A stretch of DNA of 64,000 bases, taken from Malania oleifera. Its lineage: Eukaryota; Streptophyta; Magnoliopsida; Santalales; Ximeniaceae. Shown one piece after another: positions 10,875 through 21,019 of the stretch; position 1 is the first letter of the stretch; every line of letters begins with the position of its first letter. The translations under genes and the position numbers were made by a program. The stretch is from contig NC_080420.1 in assembly GCF_029873635.1 (NCBI RefSeq), positions 51,537,457 through 51,601,456 of the forward strand, read 5' to 3'. The notes beneath the pieces were generated by a model, which did not search any database, was not told where the DNA came from, and saw only the letters and a list, made by a program, of their open reading frames with translations.

Positions 10875-12728
10875 TATTAGCTTTACTGTAATCCCAAGAG
10901 GGGGAGTGAATTGGTATTTCAAAATTTTCTCTCCTAGGTCAAATATCAAGCAGCAATATTACACAACCCTAGAGACAATCCAGTGCAGATAAAATAAATC
11001 AATATTTATTTAGGGAAAATTACACTTCACAAGTAAGCTAATTAACCATGAACAATAAAGCAATAAAAGGAGATAACGACAGATATGTTATCGAGGTTCG
11101 ACAACAGTGCCTATGTCACCGCTTTAACTCACAAGTAAAAGGATTACACTAAGGCTCACTTAACGAGTGGAGCGGAATCTAAATACAACCAAGTCAATTA
11201 GTGGGTCTGACCTCAACCTATACAATCATTCTAGGCTAGATTATCACCCCTTCAAGCCACGCCTAGAATACAATAGATTTACAATACAATTTACGTACAA
11301 AATATATGCTTCTCAAGCAAGCAGATTTGTATCTATATAATCAACACACTACAATATGATAGGATATGATAAGCTCAATGTAGTCTTAATATCTACTCTC
11401 AAATATAATGCTAAAATACCAATCAGAATGTGAGAGTATATGTGTTAGGATCTTTGTGTCAAAATAATAATATCAAACACAAGATGCAGCAACAAAGATC
11501 TTCAATACTCAAGCAAATATCTCAAAAATATTTTTCTCAAAAATAAGCATAAGAGATATTTGAAATCGGTTTGTAAAAATTTATTTTACAAAAAAAATGC
11601 AATACGAGCTCTTGAGTATTGCAATGATGAAGCAAAACTCACAAGCTCTAAGGAGTTTTCCCAAGGAAGACTTATTAATAAAGTCTCCAAGAGACACTCT
11701 AAGCTTACTCTTGAAAGAAAATAAATCTCAATCAAGTGGAACAAAGAGAGTGTAAGCTTGATGAGACAATCACAAGAATACTCTTACTAAACGATTTTTG
11801 CAATATGGATTAGTAAGAATGGAAGTAGGAAGCTTGAATATGAGAAATGAGATTTTCGAATTTCAGAGAGAATTTGCTAATTGTATTTGCTAATTCGGTG
11901 CTAATCCATGCAAATGAGGGGGTATATAGACACCCCAAGAATTATAATCGTTTGGGACCTATCTAGTATTTTTGGAAAAGTTTAAATAGGATTAATAAAA
12001 ATTAACCTCGTTTTAATTTTGGTAAAATTTGAGTAACTCGAGAGGTTCGGTCAACCACTTTTGAGGTTAGGTCAACCAGGTTGCTGAGTTCAATCGACCA
12101 GGGTGTATTTGAACTAAGAATATGGTCGACCAGGCTTGAGACGATTTCAGAACCTCCGAGGTTTGGTCGAACGGGCTAAGTTCAGTGTACCGAAGTTTGA
12201 ACGTTTGGTCGACCAGGCCATTTTACAACTTGGAGTTCGGTCGACCAGGGTGTTGCAGTTCATTTTATAAATAGTCAACCAACTGGTCAAACCATTGACC
12301 CTGGGGAGGTTCGATCGACCGAAGTGCTTTGTGTGTTGGGGTTCGGTCGACTAAACACACCAACTTTGTGCAATTTTGTCCTATTCTTCTTATGAAGTCA
12401 CCCCTATTTCCATGATAATTAATTCTAAGATTGTGGGGGACTTTTCATGCAATATTTTGGGTCCTATGGTCAATCTAAGGTTTTTGAGCTTATCCACCCT
12501 ACCATGCATACAATGCATTAATTATTACAGACCTTTCTTATTTTACTATTACAGACCCAAATTGAACGTAATATAAATTACAATGAATAAATCTTCTGGG
12601 TCTTTTATCCTTTAAGTCTTCATATGCTGTCAAATGATCTTACTAATATGAACCTGCACACAAACTTGATCATTAAATATTTGAGTATTTTTCATGATTA
12701 AAACAGGGTATGACCTATTAGGTCAACA
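10875..12728 (-). mobile_element. 3' LTR of a Sirevirus-like copia element
   Basis: The LTR runs from TATTAGCTTTACTGTAATCCC (mutated TG start on the plus strand) to TAGGTCAACA and is directly followed by a polypurine tract on its minus strand. That makes it the 3' LTR of a minus-oriented element whose pol end lies at 13269-13432. A reversed TATA-like GTATATAGA lies near 11924, downstream in LTR sense of a GGTCGACCAGG word array at 12025-12360. The 5' LTR is lost. Confidence 0.75.
12025..12360 (-). repeat. TATA-proximal array of GTTCGGTCGACC words in LTR
   Basis: Repeated copies of GGTTCGGTCGACCA and close variants, many with the SalI palindrome GTCGAC, lie 100-440 bp upstream (LTR sense) of the TATA-like box. 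Spacing is irregular. Confidence 0.65.
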
Positions 12729-12752
12729 TTCTCCCCCTTTTTGATGATGACA
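12729..12752 (-). other. Polypurine tract next to the 3' LTR
   Basis: Reversed, the sequence reads TCATCAAAAAGGGGGAGAA immediately before the LTR start TGTTGACC. This is the plus-strand priming site of a Sirevirus-like element and sets its minus orientation. A second tract-like word (CTCCCCCTTTTAGC) lies near 12882. Confidence 0.75.
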
Positions 12753-13268
12753 AATACATCGCGCAAAAATGGGTACAACCTTGAAAGACTCTCTCTGTCA
12801 ATATACATAATAAGAAGTTTAAAGATTTAAAGTTCAAACTCATTTTTCAAAATGGTGGCTAATTACCCAATTTTGCCTTTTTCTCCCCCTTTTAGCAACA
12901 GCAAAAAGGGCTACTGTAAATATAAGGCATGTAAGTAAGGCATTGAACATGAATCATTTATATGCAAGATATGATTGGGAAAATTTTTGGAAATTTCAGT
13001 AGCATGTCGTTTGAAATTAGAGCAAATCCCAAAAATATCTGTATAGAAATGACCTGATTGAGTTTTAAACTTCCAACTCAAACAGTCCAGTATGATCAAG
13101 ACTGAAAACATAAATATAACTATCAACATGCTAGAGATATGACAGTCATGCATTCCAAAAAGCACATACAAGCTCATAAAGTATAAAGCAATGATAGAAT
13201 TAAAGTTTAGAACCATATGTTTCTATGTTTAAGTAGCTCCCCCTAAGTTTGTGCATTCTATCAAATTT

Positions 13269-13432
13269 TTAGGAGGCATCTCTATTATGCATTAGACCTA
13301 ACTCACGCCTAATCTGTATGAAACTATTTTCATGAAGAGGTTTGGTGAAAATATCAGCCCACTGCTCATTTGTACACACAAACTAAAGTGTCACATCCCC
13401 TTTCTACACATGATCACGAATGAAATGATGTC
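13269..13432 (-). pseudogene. Ty1/copia RNase H C-terminal fragment
   Basis: The minus strand encodes HHFIRDHV, then TNEQWADIFTKPLHENSF, then RRELGLMHNRDAS and a stop. This is the conserved end of copia RNase H (ADIFTKPL motif) next to the 3' untranslated region. Internal stops are present after RDHV and VTL. Upstream pol is replaced by the microsatellite from 13433, so only this end survives of the element whose 3' LTR is 10875-12728. Confidence 0.85.
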
Positions 13433-13658
13433 TAATAATGATAATGAGAATAATGATGATAATGATAATAATGATACTAAAAATAACCTAATAATATCCT
13501 AAAATAATAATAGTAATAAGAATAATATTAATAATAATAAACTAAAAATAAACTAATGATAATAATAAAAATAATAGTAATAATACTAAATCTAATAATA
13601 ATAATAATAATAATAAGAATAATAATAATAGTACTAATAACAATGGTAATAATAGTAC

Positions 13659-13708
<50 letters not shown>

Positions 13709-13730
13709 GTACTAATAATAATAATAGTAC

Positions 13731-13765
<35 letters not shown>

Positions 13766-13769
13766 GTAC

Positions 13770-13804
<35 letters not shown>

Positions 13805-13873
13805 GTAGTAGTAGTCGTAGTAGTAGTAATAATAATAATAGTAGTAGTAGTAATAATAATAATAATGGTAGTA

Positions 13874-13913
<40 letters not shown>

Positions 13914-13964
13914 GTAAAATAGTAATATATAATAGTAATAATTAATAATAATAATCAAGTATAC

Positions 13965-13999
<35 letters not shown>

Positions 14000-14068
14000 G
14001 TAGTAGTAGTAGTAGTAGTAGTAATAATAATAATAGTAGTAGTAGTAATAATAATAATAATGGTAGTA

Positions 14069-14102
<34 letters not shown>

Positions 14103-14149
14103 TAATAATAATAATAATAGTAAAAATAATAATAGTATTAATAATACTA

Positions 14150-14218
<69 letters not shown>

Positions 14219-14369
14219 GTAATAATAGTAATACTAATAGTAATAATAATAGTAATAGTAATATTAATAATAATAATAAGAATAATAATAATAATAATAA
14301 TAACAATAATAATAATAATAAGAATAATAATAAGAATAATAATAATAAGAATAATAAGAATAAGAATAA

Positions 14370-14427
<58 letters not shown>

Positions 14428-14460
14428 AGTAGTAGTAGTAGTAGTGGTAGTAGTGGTAGT
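13433..14460. repeat. About 1-kb compound AAT/AGT microsatellite
   Basis: The stretch is nearly pure trinucleotide repeat: mostly AAT, with blocks of AGT and interspersed ACT, AAG and AAC. A composite block (AGT run, AAT run, AGT run, AATGGTAGTAGT) occurs twice about 195 bp apart (AATGG at 13864 and 14059), so a larger unit was duplicated. Long frames of Leu or Ile here are by-products of the repeat. It abuts the copia RNase H remnant. Confidence 0.95.
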
Positions 14461-15445
14461 AAAACGGCGCCTTTGTTATATTAGGCCCAGGCAAAATGGG
14501 GTGTCAACATGTACCTAGGTATTAAGTGCTTTTCCTTGTGTCATTTGACATTTTCTTAGTTCTTATAATTAAATAAATTACTTAACCATACAATTTCTTA
14601 TCACTTAGGCACTTCCAAACTTTAATTGGATGTTATCTGATCCAATAATTTTTCCATTTCTCATTTTTTAAATGCAAACTTAACTTCATTCACTTTAATT
14701 TTGCAAAGAAATCTAATAATTTTAGCCTTTTCCTTATTTTTGAATTCTAAGTTTAAGTTTTCTATTTGGTTTTCATTAGATAGTTTATAAAGTAACTTTG
14801 TCATCTTTCTGTTATGTCTTCTTCTTCACCAAGACAATACCATCCTCGCCTTTTATACATTTTACATCACCTAAATCCTTACTTTTTTTTTTTTCTAACT
14901 CTAACAAGTTTAAATATCTCTCTTTCCCCTTATTTTATATTAAATCTAGTATAGAAATAATTAAATTATCTTTGTTTAGCTTCACTAACAACCTTTTTTT
15001 TTGCATATTTTATTGCCTCTTTATACTTTTCAAATTTTTAAGGATGCATACCATAGTGATCTAATAAGTTTTAAGCTAACTATCGACTGCCTAATGCAAC
15101 CCTTCTCATTTACCTGGGCTTGGGACCGGTTATGTGTGAAAAGATTAGGACATCGAGTGCATCATAGGCGGAGCTCATAAAAATTTTGAAATCTAATTTA
15201 AAAATATTGTTGAGTTTTTATTGAAAACGCTCTTTTTTGATAGTCAATTTTTGACCAAATACATTTAAACCAAATGACAATTCAAAAGTTAAAGGATATA
15301 AAGAAAAAAAGAACAAAAAAGTCAATAACCGCTGTGCCTGAAATTTGAATTTTTTACTTGTCTTTATGCAATTGGTTGGAGATTTTGAATCAACCATGAG
15401 TCCCATTGGTGCCATATGTCAACCTCCGAGATTGACAGTTTATGA
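14461..15445. other. No gene; remnant with one gypsy-like LTR terminus
   Basis: The words GGCCCAGGCAAAATGGGG and GTGTCAACA at 14485-14509 are, reversed, a TGTTGACACCCC LTR start of the large gypsy type. The rest is AT-rich with no coding frame that I can support. It flanks the solo LTR at 15446 and probably belongs to the same old element as 32852-34179. Confidence 0.4.
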
Positions 15446-16059
15446 TGTTGGCTTAACAAGGCTTAATCTCATTTTGATAATGACAAACCAAGGCAACTAA
15501 TTGTGCCATGAAGTGTGCATACAGGTATTACAGTATTAAAGCACAATGAAAGATAAAAAATGGAAAGTCATGAAGCATACATGACAATCATATAAGGTTG
15601 ATGACATGAAGCTTGTATGAAGATCAAGTTTAAAGACATCAAGACTTGAATTTTTTATTATGTAATAGCAATTAGGAATTCATGTAAGTACACCTCAGTT
15701 AAGTTTTGTCGTGAAGCTCTTAGGTGACTTAGTTGGACCTTAGGTATTTTTAAATATCTTGTAAAATATTTTTACAAGGTCAAAAGTTAATTCAAAAGGA
15801 CAAAAATCATTTTTGGAATGAAAAACCCCGAAACAAGATTCTCCAAATCCTTTTTTTTTTCTATAACTTCTTGTGCAATTTTGACTATCTATATCTTCCC
15901 ATATTCAAATATATTCAACACAAAATTTGTGGAATTTTTTCTTAGCTTTCTGTTGATACCTAGATCTCCATTTTTGAAGTTCTCTAACAAAAGTTATGCT
16001 CCAAATACTGAAGGGTGTTGAGGAAAATCGCGGCTAAAATTTTCCTAGCAATTTGGGCG

Positions 16060-16200
16060 AAAAAACCTTAGGGATCAGTCAATCGAATGGGTTTGGGCGA
16101 CTAAACTTAGAGTATTGTCAACCAAATGGCTACTGCTTATTTGAAAATCCTGATTTAATTGGTTTGGGCGACCGAACACATGGTTCAGTCGACCGAAGCG
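16060..16200 (+). repeat. TATA-proximal word array in LTR
   Basis: Copies of a word like GTTTGGGCGACCGAAC and GGTTCAGTCGACCGAAG precede a TATA-like CTATAAATC near 16274 by less than 220 bp, the arrangement seen in the other long LTRs. Confidence 0.55.
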
Positions 16201-18059
16201 CAGAGATAAGTTTTGCAAATGACAGAATATCTCTTCAATTCTCAAATATTAAGTTACTAAAACAAGCACAATGACTATAAATCAAATCTACATATAAAAA
16301 GCTAGCCCTAAATGTGTTTTAGATGTTGATTACATTGATTGATTGAGAAAAATGATGTTCCTTTGTTAAAAGCTTTTCTGAGTTTGTTCTTTAAGCTTAT
16401 TTCTTTTCAAAACTAGAAAACCTTAGCAAATCTCTTTGAGCTTCGTTGCCAACTTATTTTGAGAGTGTATTAGAGTTATATTATGTACTCATCTACTCTT
16501 TTTAGAGAGTTAATCCTCGTACAATTGTTAAGAAAAAGGGGATTTTCGCTTGAGAGACTTCTCCGCCTATTGAAGGAGAGAGACGACTCCACCTATTGAA
16601 GAAGAGAGGCGACTCTGCCTAGTGAAGAAGAGAGGTAACTCCACTTAAGTAAAGGAGAGAAGTTACTCCAACTATTGAAGGAAGGCTTGTAAAAGGCGTC
16701 TTTGCTTACTAAAAGAGAGAGGCTTCTCTACCTACTGAAGGAGGAATAGTGAAATCCTCAGCGGGTTGCTTGAGGCAAGGACGTAGGCACTGTCGTCAAA
16801 CCTTGTAAAAATTTTGTGTCACTCTCTTCCCTAACTTTTTCATATTTCTGAGCATATTTATTTTGATATATGTTGTGAATGTTGTGAATACTTTTACTTT
16901 CATTGTGTTGTTGGATTAATTGTTGGAATTATTGCAACAACTCTATTGTAGTTAAGCATATTTATCTTGATTGAAAACTGTTGTGAATACTGTTGTGCTT
17001 GAGAAGTTCAATCACTTATTGGAATCATAGCATAAACTTATTTATATTCAAAGCATATTTGTGACGACCTGCTCCTTTTATCATTTTTTTTCCATAATAT
17101 AATAAAAACTAATATAACAAATCCAGCAGATCATATTCAACCTGAACCCGTGGGTATCAAGGATATATCATAAACACAACACGGAAGCCTAAGCAGTAGG
17201 AAACATAACATCATATACACATCACAACACCAAATCAAAACAATACCAGAGTTTACTACATTCATCTTAAAATACACATAATCCAAAAATGTCCAAAAGT
17301 GGCCTAGGGTCGCCATCCACTAATCCATCAGACCATATCAAAATACTTACCCTTCAGAAAAGGGAAGATCAGCTGTAACTATCTCAGTGGAGCTTTATCC
17401 GCTCTCCTATCAAGGGTTCCTGAAATGTTCATGTAATTTTGGGGTGAGACACCTCTTAGTAAGGGAAAATAAACTAATACCAATTTGTGGTAACATGAGT
17501 TTTTCGTATTATACATAATCCATACATAAACATACTTAGTAAACTGTTTGTATCATATCTGGGAAAACATATATTATCATAGCATGGCAGAACATATTGC
17601 ATTTTCATAAACATAGTTCAACGCATATGGTAATAATACCAAAAAAAAAACAACCCTGAAAGGTTAGTTGGCTGGTGTCATGTATTACCCCCACATGACT
17701 GGGTTGTGTGGCCCGAAGGCGGGACTTGACAATGGCTGGCTGGCCACTACCAAGTCAATAGTATAGTCTGTAAGTATGATGGGTCTGCTAGACCTGATCC
17801 GTACACCAGGGGCGCCAACACTTCAATAACCACATCGACTATCCATCCTCACACTGCCCCGTACAACAGCAATAACACAAATATCATGATGATCATTAAC
17901 ACATAGCTACGGTACCATGCAAGTGCAAGCCTAAACCAAACCAACCAGATTATGATATCATATAACATATTCTAAATTGTGATACATTGTTATTTCGTAT
18001 TAATAATTGTCACTTCAACATCATTATATCACATTTCATATATATAACGTGAAAATCAT

Positions 18060-18262
18060 CGGCTCGTACGCTGGCATTACATATTCTACCATTTATGGCC
18101 TATATGCCGTATTACATATCATATTCATAGCTCGGCCCGTACATCGACATATCACATAACCCTCGGCCCGTATGCCAGTATATCATATCAAAACTCTCGA
18201 CCTATACACCGGTATATCATAATAAAAACCCTCGGCCCGTACGCCGATATATCATAATAAAA
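18060..18262 (-). repeat. LTR minisatellite, CGGCCCGTACGCCG units
   Basis: Five to six copies of a roughly 35-40 bp unit containing CTCGGCCCGTACGCCGGTAT then ATCATA. The cognate array in the 5' LTR is at 31690-31890. It lies downstream of the TATA box in LTR sense, in the leader. Confidence 0.75.
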
Positions 18263-18544
18263 ATTGTATCATTTATCATATTCCCAGAAATCAGTAAATC
18301 ATAATAATTTCTACTCATGCAACACAAAATGGGTATAACACATATTCAAAACATATTCTCATTTACAGCAATATTTTCTCAAACATAATGCTAATATATA
18401 TATTTATTTTTCTGAAATTGGATGTTGTAAAACTATACCTATATTTTCATAAAAATAACTAGCTTAGTTTATCCCCTTATTTGATTCCTGAAAAAGCCCC
18501 TAAAACAATCACTCCAACACCCGCAGGGTTCCCCAGTCAACACC

Positions 18545-18642
18545 CTGAAAACAGCATCTCCCAAAACTAAACTTCAATATTTCTTCGTATATAACATTTC
18601 CTACAACAATGGTAAAGCCAAATTCTAAATTAAAAGCCTTAC
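18545..18642 (-). other. 98-nt intron-like unit in the LTR leader
   Basis: In LTR sense the sequence reads ATTCAAG|GTAAGGC ... GCTGTTTTCAG|GGTG, with plausible plant donor and acceptor. It is AT-rich and lies roughly 220 bp downstream of the TATA box. The same unit, also 98 nt, is at 24992-25089 and 25952-26049. Splicing is an inference. Confidence 0.5.
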
Positions 18643-18859
18643 CTTGAATCTGGGATGAATTTCAAGCTCGTCCCACCGATTATCCACTCCAACAGATATG
18701 CAAGGAACTTCCCTAGGAGTGTCGTGGTGGCTTCGGATCGTCGATCCAGCGAAGAATGAACCCAGAAATTAAGAGAGAAGAATGGGAAACCGAAGAGAAG
18801 AGAAAAAATGAAAGTTGTGCGTGAGTTTTCAACAAAAAAAAAAAAATGAAAATTTGGCC

Positions 18860-18868
18860 TATTTATAC
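18860..18868 (-). promoter_or_regulatory. TATA box of the Tekay 3' LTR
   Basis: Reversed, it reads TATAAATAGG in a GTGTATAAATAGGCC context. The word array ends just upstream of it. The same box occurs at 25299-25307 and 25720-25728. Confidence 0.75.
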
Positions 18869-18877
18869 ACTGGCCTT

Positions 18878-19080
18878 AGTCGACGAGCCACATCACCTCG
18901 TCGACAAGGTCAAGAAGGCAGTTCGTCAACGAACTCTTCCCTCGTCAACAAAATTTAGAATTATCAAAACATCCTCTCGGTATCCTCTCGTCGACGAAAC
19001 GCTTCCTCATCGACGAGCCCCTCATGGTCTTTCGTCAACGAACCCCCTTGTACTCGTCAACGAGGCCCTGGTACATTTTT
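18878..19080 (-). repeat. TATA-proximal CTCGTCGACGAG array in Tekay LTR
   Basis: Copies of the palindromic word CTCGTCGACGAG and its one- or two-base variants (CGTCGACGAAAC, CATCGACGAGCC, CGTCAACGAAC) are spaced 15-30 bp apart. They occupy the 200 bp directly upstream of the TATA box in LTR sense. Confidence 0.8.
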
Positions 19081-19424
19081 TTTTCCCTCTTCTTTTATTA
19101 TTTATATACTATAAATTCTCTGGGTCACTACATTCTCCCTTGCTTATAAAATTTCATCCTCAAAATTTGCTATTCATGTGATTCATCATCCCTAAAAGCA
19201 AAATAGTCTACTTATTTTATTACTTACCCTCACTTATGGCGGAGGAATACCGTGGTTAAATTTCGAGTCCTGGGAGATTACATATACAAAATAAAATTTT
19301 CCCCAAAACTAAAATACTACTTACTAGCTAAACTATTACATATACCTGCAAAAGAAACATTATACAATCGCTTACATTTACCCAGTTAAACTTCTTGGAA
19401 TTACTGCGGATACTTCTGTCTTAT

Positions 19425-19823
19425 CTACTCCTTGGACTTCCAAGAAACCTCTTCTATCGCATGATTTCTCCACAAAACTTTTACCAGAAGAATCTTCTTG
19501 TTACGTAATTCCTGCACCTTCCTATCCAGAATATGTACTGGCACCTCCTCATAAACTAGTGAATCATTGAGCTCTAATTCACCATAATTGATTATATGAG
19601 AAGGGTCTAGGATGTATTTCCTTAACATAAAAATGTGGAATACGTCATGCATTCTGGATAACATAGGTGGTAAAGCTAACCTGTAGGAAACCAGCCTCAC
19701 TTTCTCTAGAATCTCAAATGGACCGATAAACCTAAGGCTAAGTTTACCCTTCTTCCCAAATCGCATAATCCCTTTTAACGGATCTATTTTCAGAAATACA
19801 TGATCACCAACATCAAATTCCAA
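19425..19823 (-). pseudogene. Tekay integrase C-terminus with chromodomain
   Basis: The 132-residue frame begins FDVGDHVFLKIDPLKGIMRF, the DNA-binding C-terminal integrase module, then RFIGPFEILEKV. It continues LPPMLSRMHDVFHIFMLRKY and the chromodomain-like tail VHILDRKVQELRNKKILLVK then VLWRNHAIEEVSW. In Tekay chromoviruses this tail is a chromodomain thought to steer insertion to heterochromatin. The stop after WKSKE is close to the usual end. This piece reads open, but upstream integrase is broken. Confidence 0.88.
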
Positions 19824-20791
19824 ACTCTTACGGCGATTATCGGCATAACTCTTCTGTCAGCTCTGAGCTGCACCGATTCTATCCCTAATGGACCGAACCT
19901 TATCATATGCTTACTGCACTAACTCTGGTCCCACGACTCGCTGCTCACCCATTTCATCCAATATAGAGGAGAATGACATCTCCTACTATACAGTGCTTCA
20001 AATGGTGTCATGCCAATGCTGGACTAATAACTGTTATTATATGCAAACTCTATCAGCGCCATGAACTGAGTCTAACTACCCCCAAAATTTAATACGCACG
20101 CTCAGAGCATATCTTCTAGTATTTGTATCGTCCTCTCAGTCTACCCGTCTGACTGAGGATGGAATACCATGCTAAAAGACAACTGAGACCCCAAGGCTTC
20201 CTATAAACTTTTCCAAAAACGTGATGTGAAATGCAAGTCTCGATCTGACACAATAGATACTGGCATCCCATGAGAATGAATTATCTCTTGAATATAAATC
20301 TCTACCAAACGATCAAGGGAGTAGCTGATCTTGATAGGTAAGAAATGGGCAGTTTTAGTTAAACGGTCAACAATCACCAAAATGGCATTCTGGCCGTGCA
20401 ACACTGTCGGCAGTCCTGACACAAAATCCATAGATATATGATCTCACTTCCACTCTGGGATAAATAATGGCTGCAACTGCCCTACCGGCCTCTAGTACTC
20501 AGCTTTTACCCGTTGGCACGTCAAACACTGGGCTACATACTCGGTGATCTCTTTCTTCATACCACTCGACTAGTATAACTCTCACAGATCCCTATACATT
20601 TTCGTGCTGCCAGGATGAACTGTGTACAAAGATCTGTGAGCCTCCTCCAAGATAGTCTTCCTGATGTCAGCATTAGCAAGTACACATAACCTGGAACGGA
20701 ACCGCAACGCTCCATCATATGTAATATTGAATTCCTCCCCCTAACCCCTCTGCACTCTGTCCATCACCTCTGCTAGTTCTGGGTCTTCCTT
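19824..20791 (-). pseudogene. Tekay integrase (zinc-binding and catalytic core), decayed
   Basis: Read on the minus strand it includes AQCLTCQRVKAEYQRPVGQL (end of the HHCC zinc module), then [20 protein letters not shown] with [14 protein letters not shown] (first catalytic Asp at VDRLTK), and [18 protein letters not shown] (second Asp in SDRD). This is the classical gypsy integrase core that inserts element cDNA. Stops interrupt it (for example after FIPEWK and after KSL), so it is not functional. Confidence 0.85.
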
Positions 20792-21019
20792 CTAAGCAGT
20801 TTTAATCCTTTCCTGCAGAATAGGTTGCACTACTAAACTGTCGATACATACTTGAGGATCACACTCAACCAATTCGATGCCGAGTCTCTCTAGATCCATC
20901 ATGATCGGGTACTGGATCTCCATAGCCGCCAACACTGATTCCCTATATTTCCTGCTCAATGCATCAGTTACTACATTTGCTTTCCCTGGGTGATAACAGA
21001 TGGTACAATTAAAATCCTT
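20792..21019 (-). pseudogene. Tekay pol fragment: end of RNase H and linker to integrase
   Basis: It encodes KDFNCTICYHPGKANVVTDA then LSRK, the highly conserved end of gypsy RNase H (YHPGKANVVADALSRK in most plant elements). The frame is cut at 21019 by a solo LTR; the matching upstream half (MRQRRWLELIKDE) lies at 23213-23328. Confidence 0.88.

Larger units (their letters stand above)
17060..19132 (-). mobile_element. 3' LTR of the Tekay element
   Basis: 2073 bp from TGTGACGACCTG to GGGTCACTACA. Followed at 19133 by TTCTCCCTT, the reversed polypurine tract. In LTR sense it holds a CTCGTCGACGAG word array, a TATA box (18860-18868), an intact 98-nt intron-like unit (18545-18642), a minisatellite of GGCCCGTACGCCGGTATATC units (about 18060-18260), and a conserved GGCCCGAAGGCGGGAC block near 17710. 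Confidence 0.92.

Noticed and set aside
13542..14518. Long open frames of poly-Leu, poly-Ile and poly-Val on both strands
   Set aside because: They are translations of the AAT/AGT microsatellite, without any non-repeat coding sequence, and appear on both strands at once.
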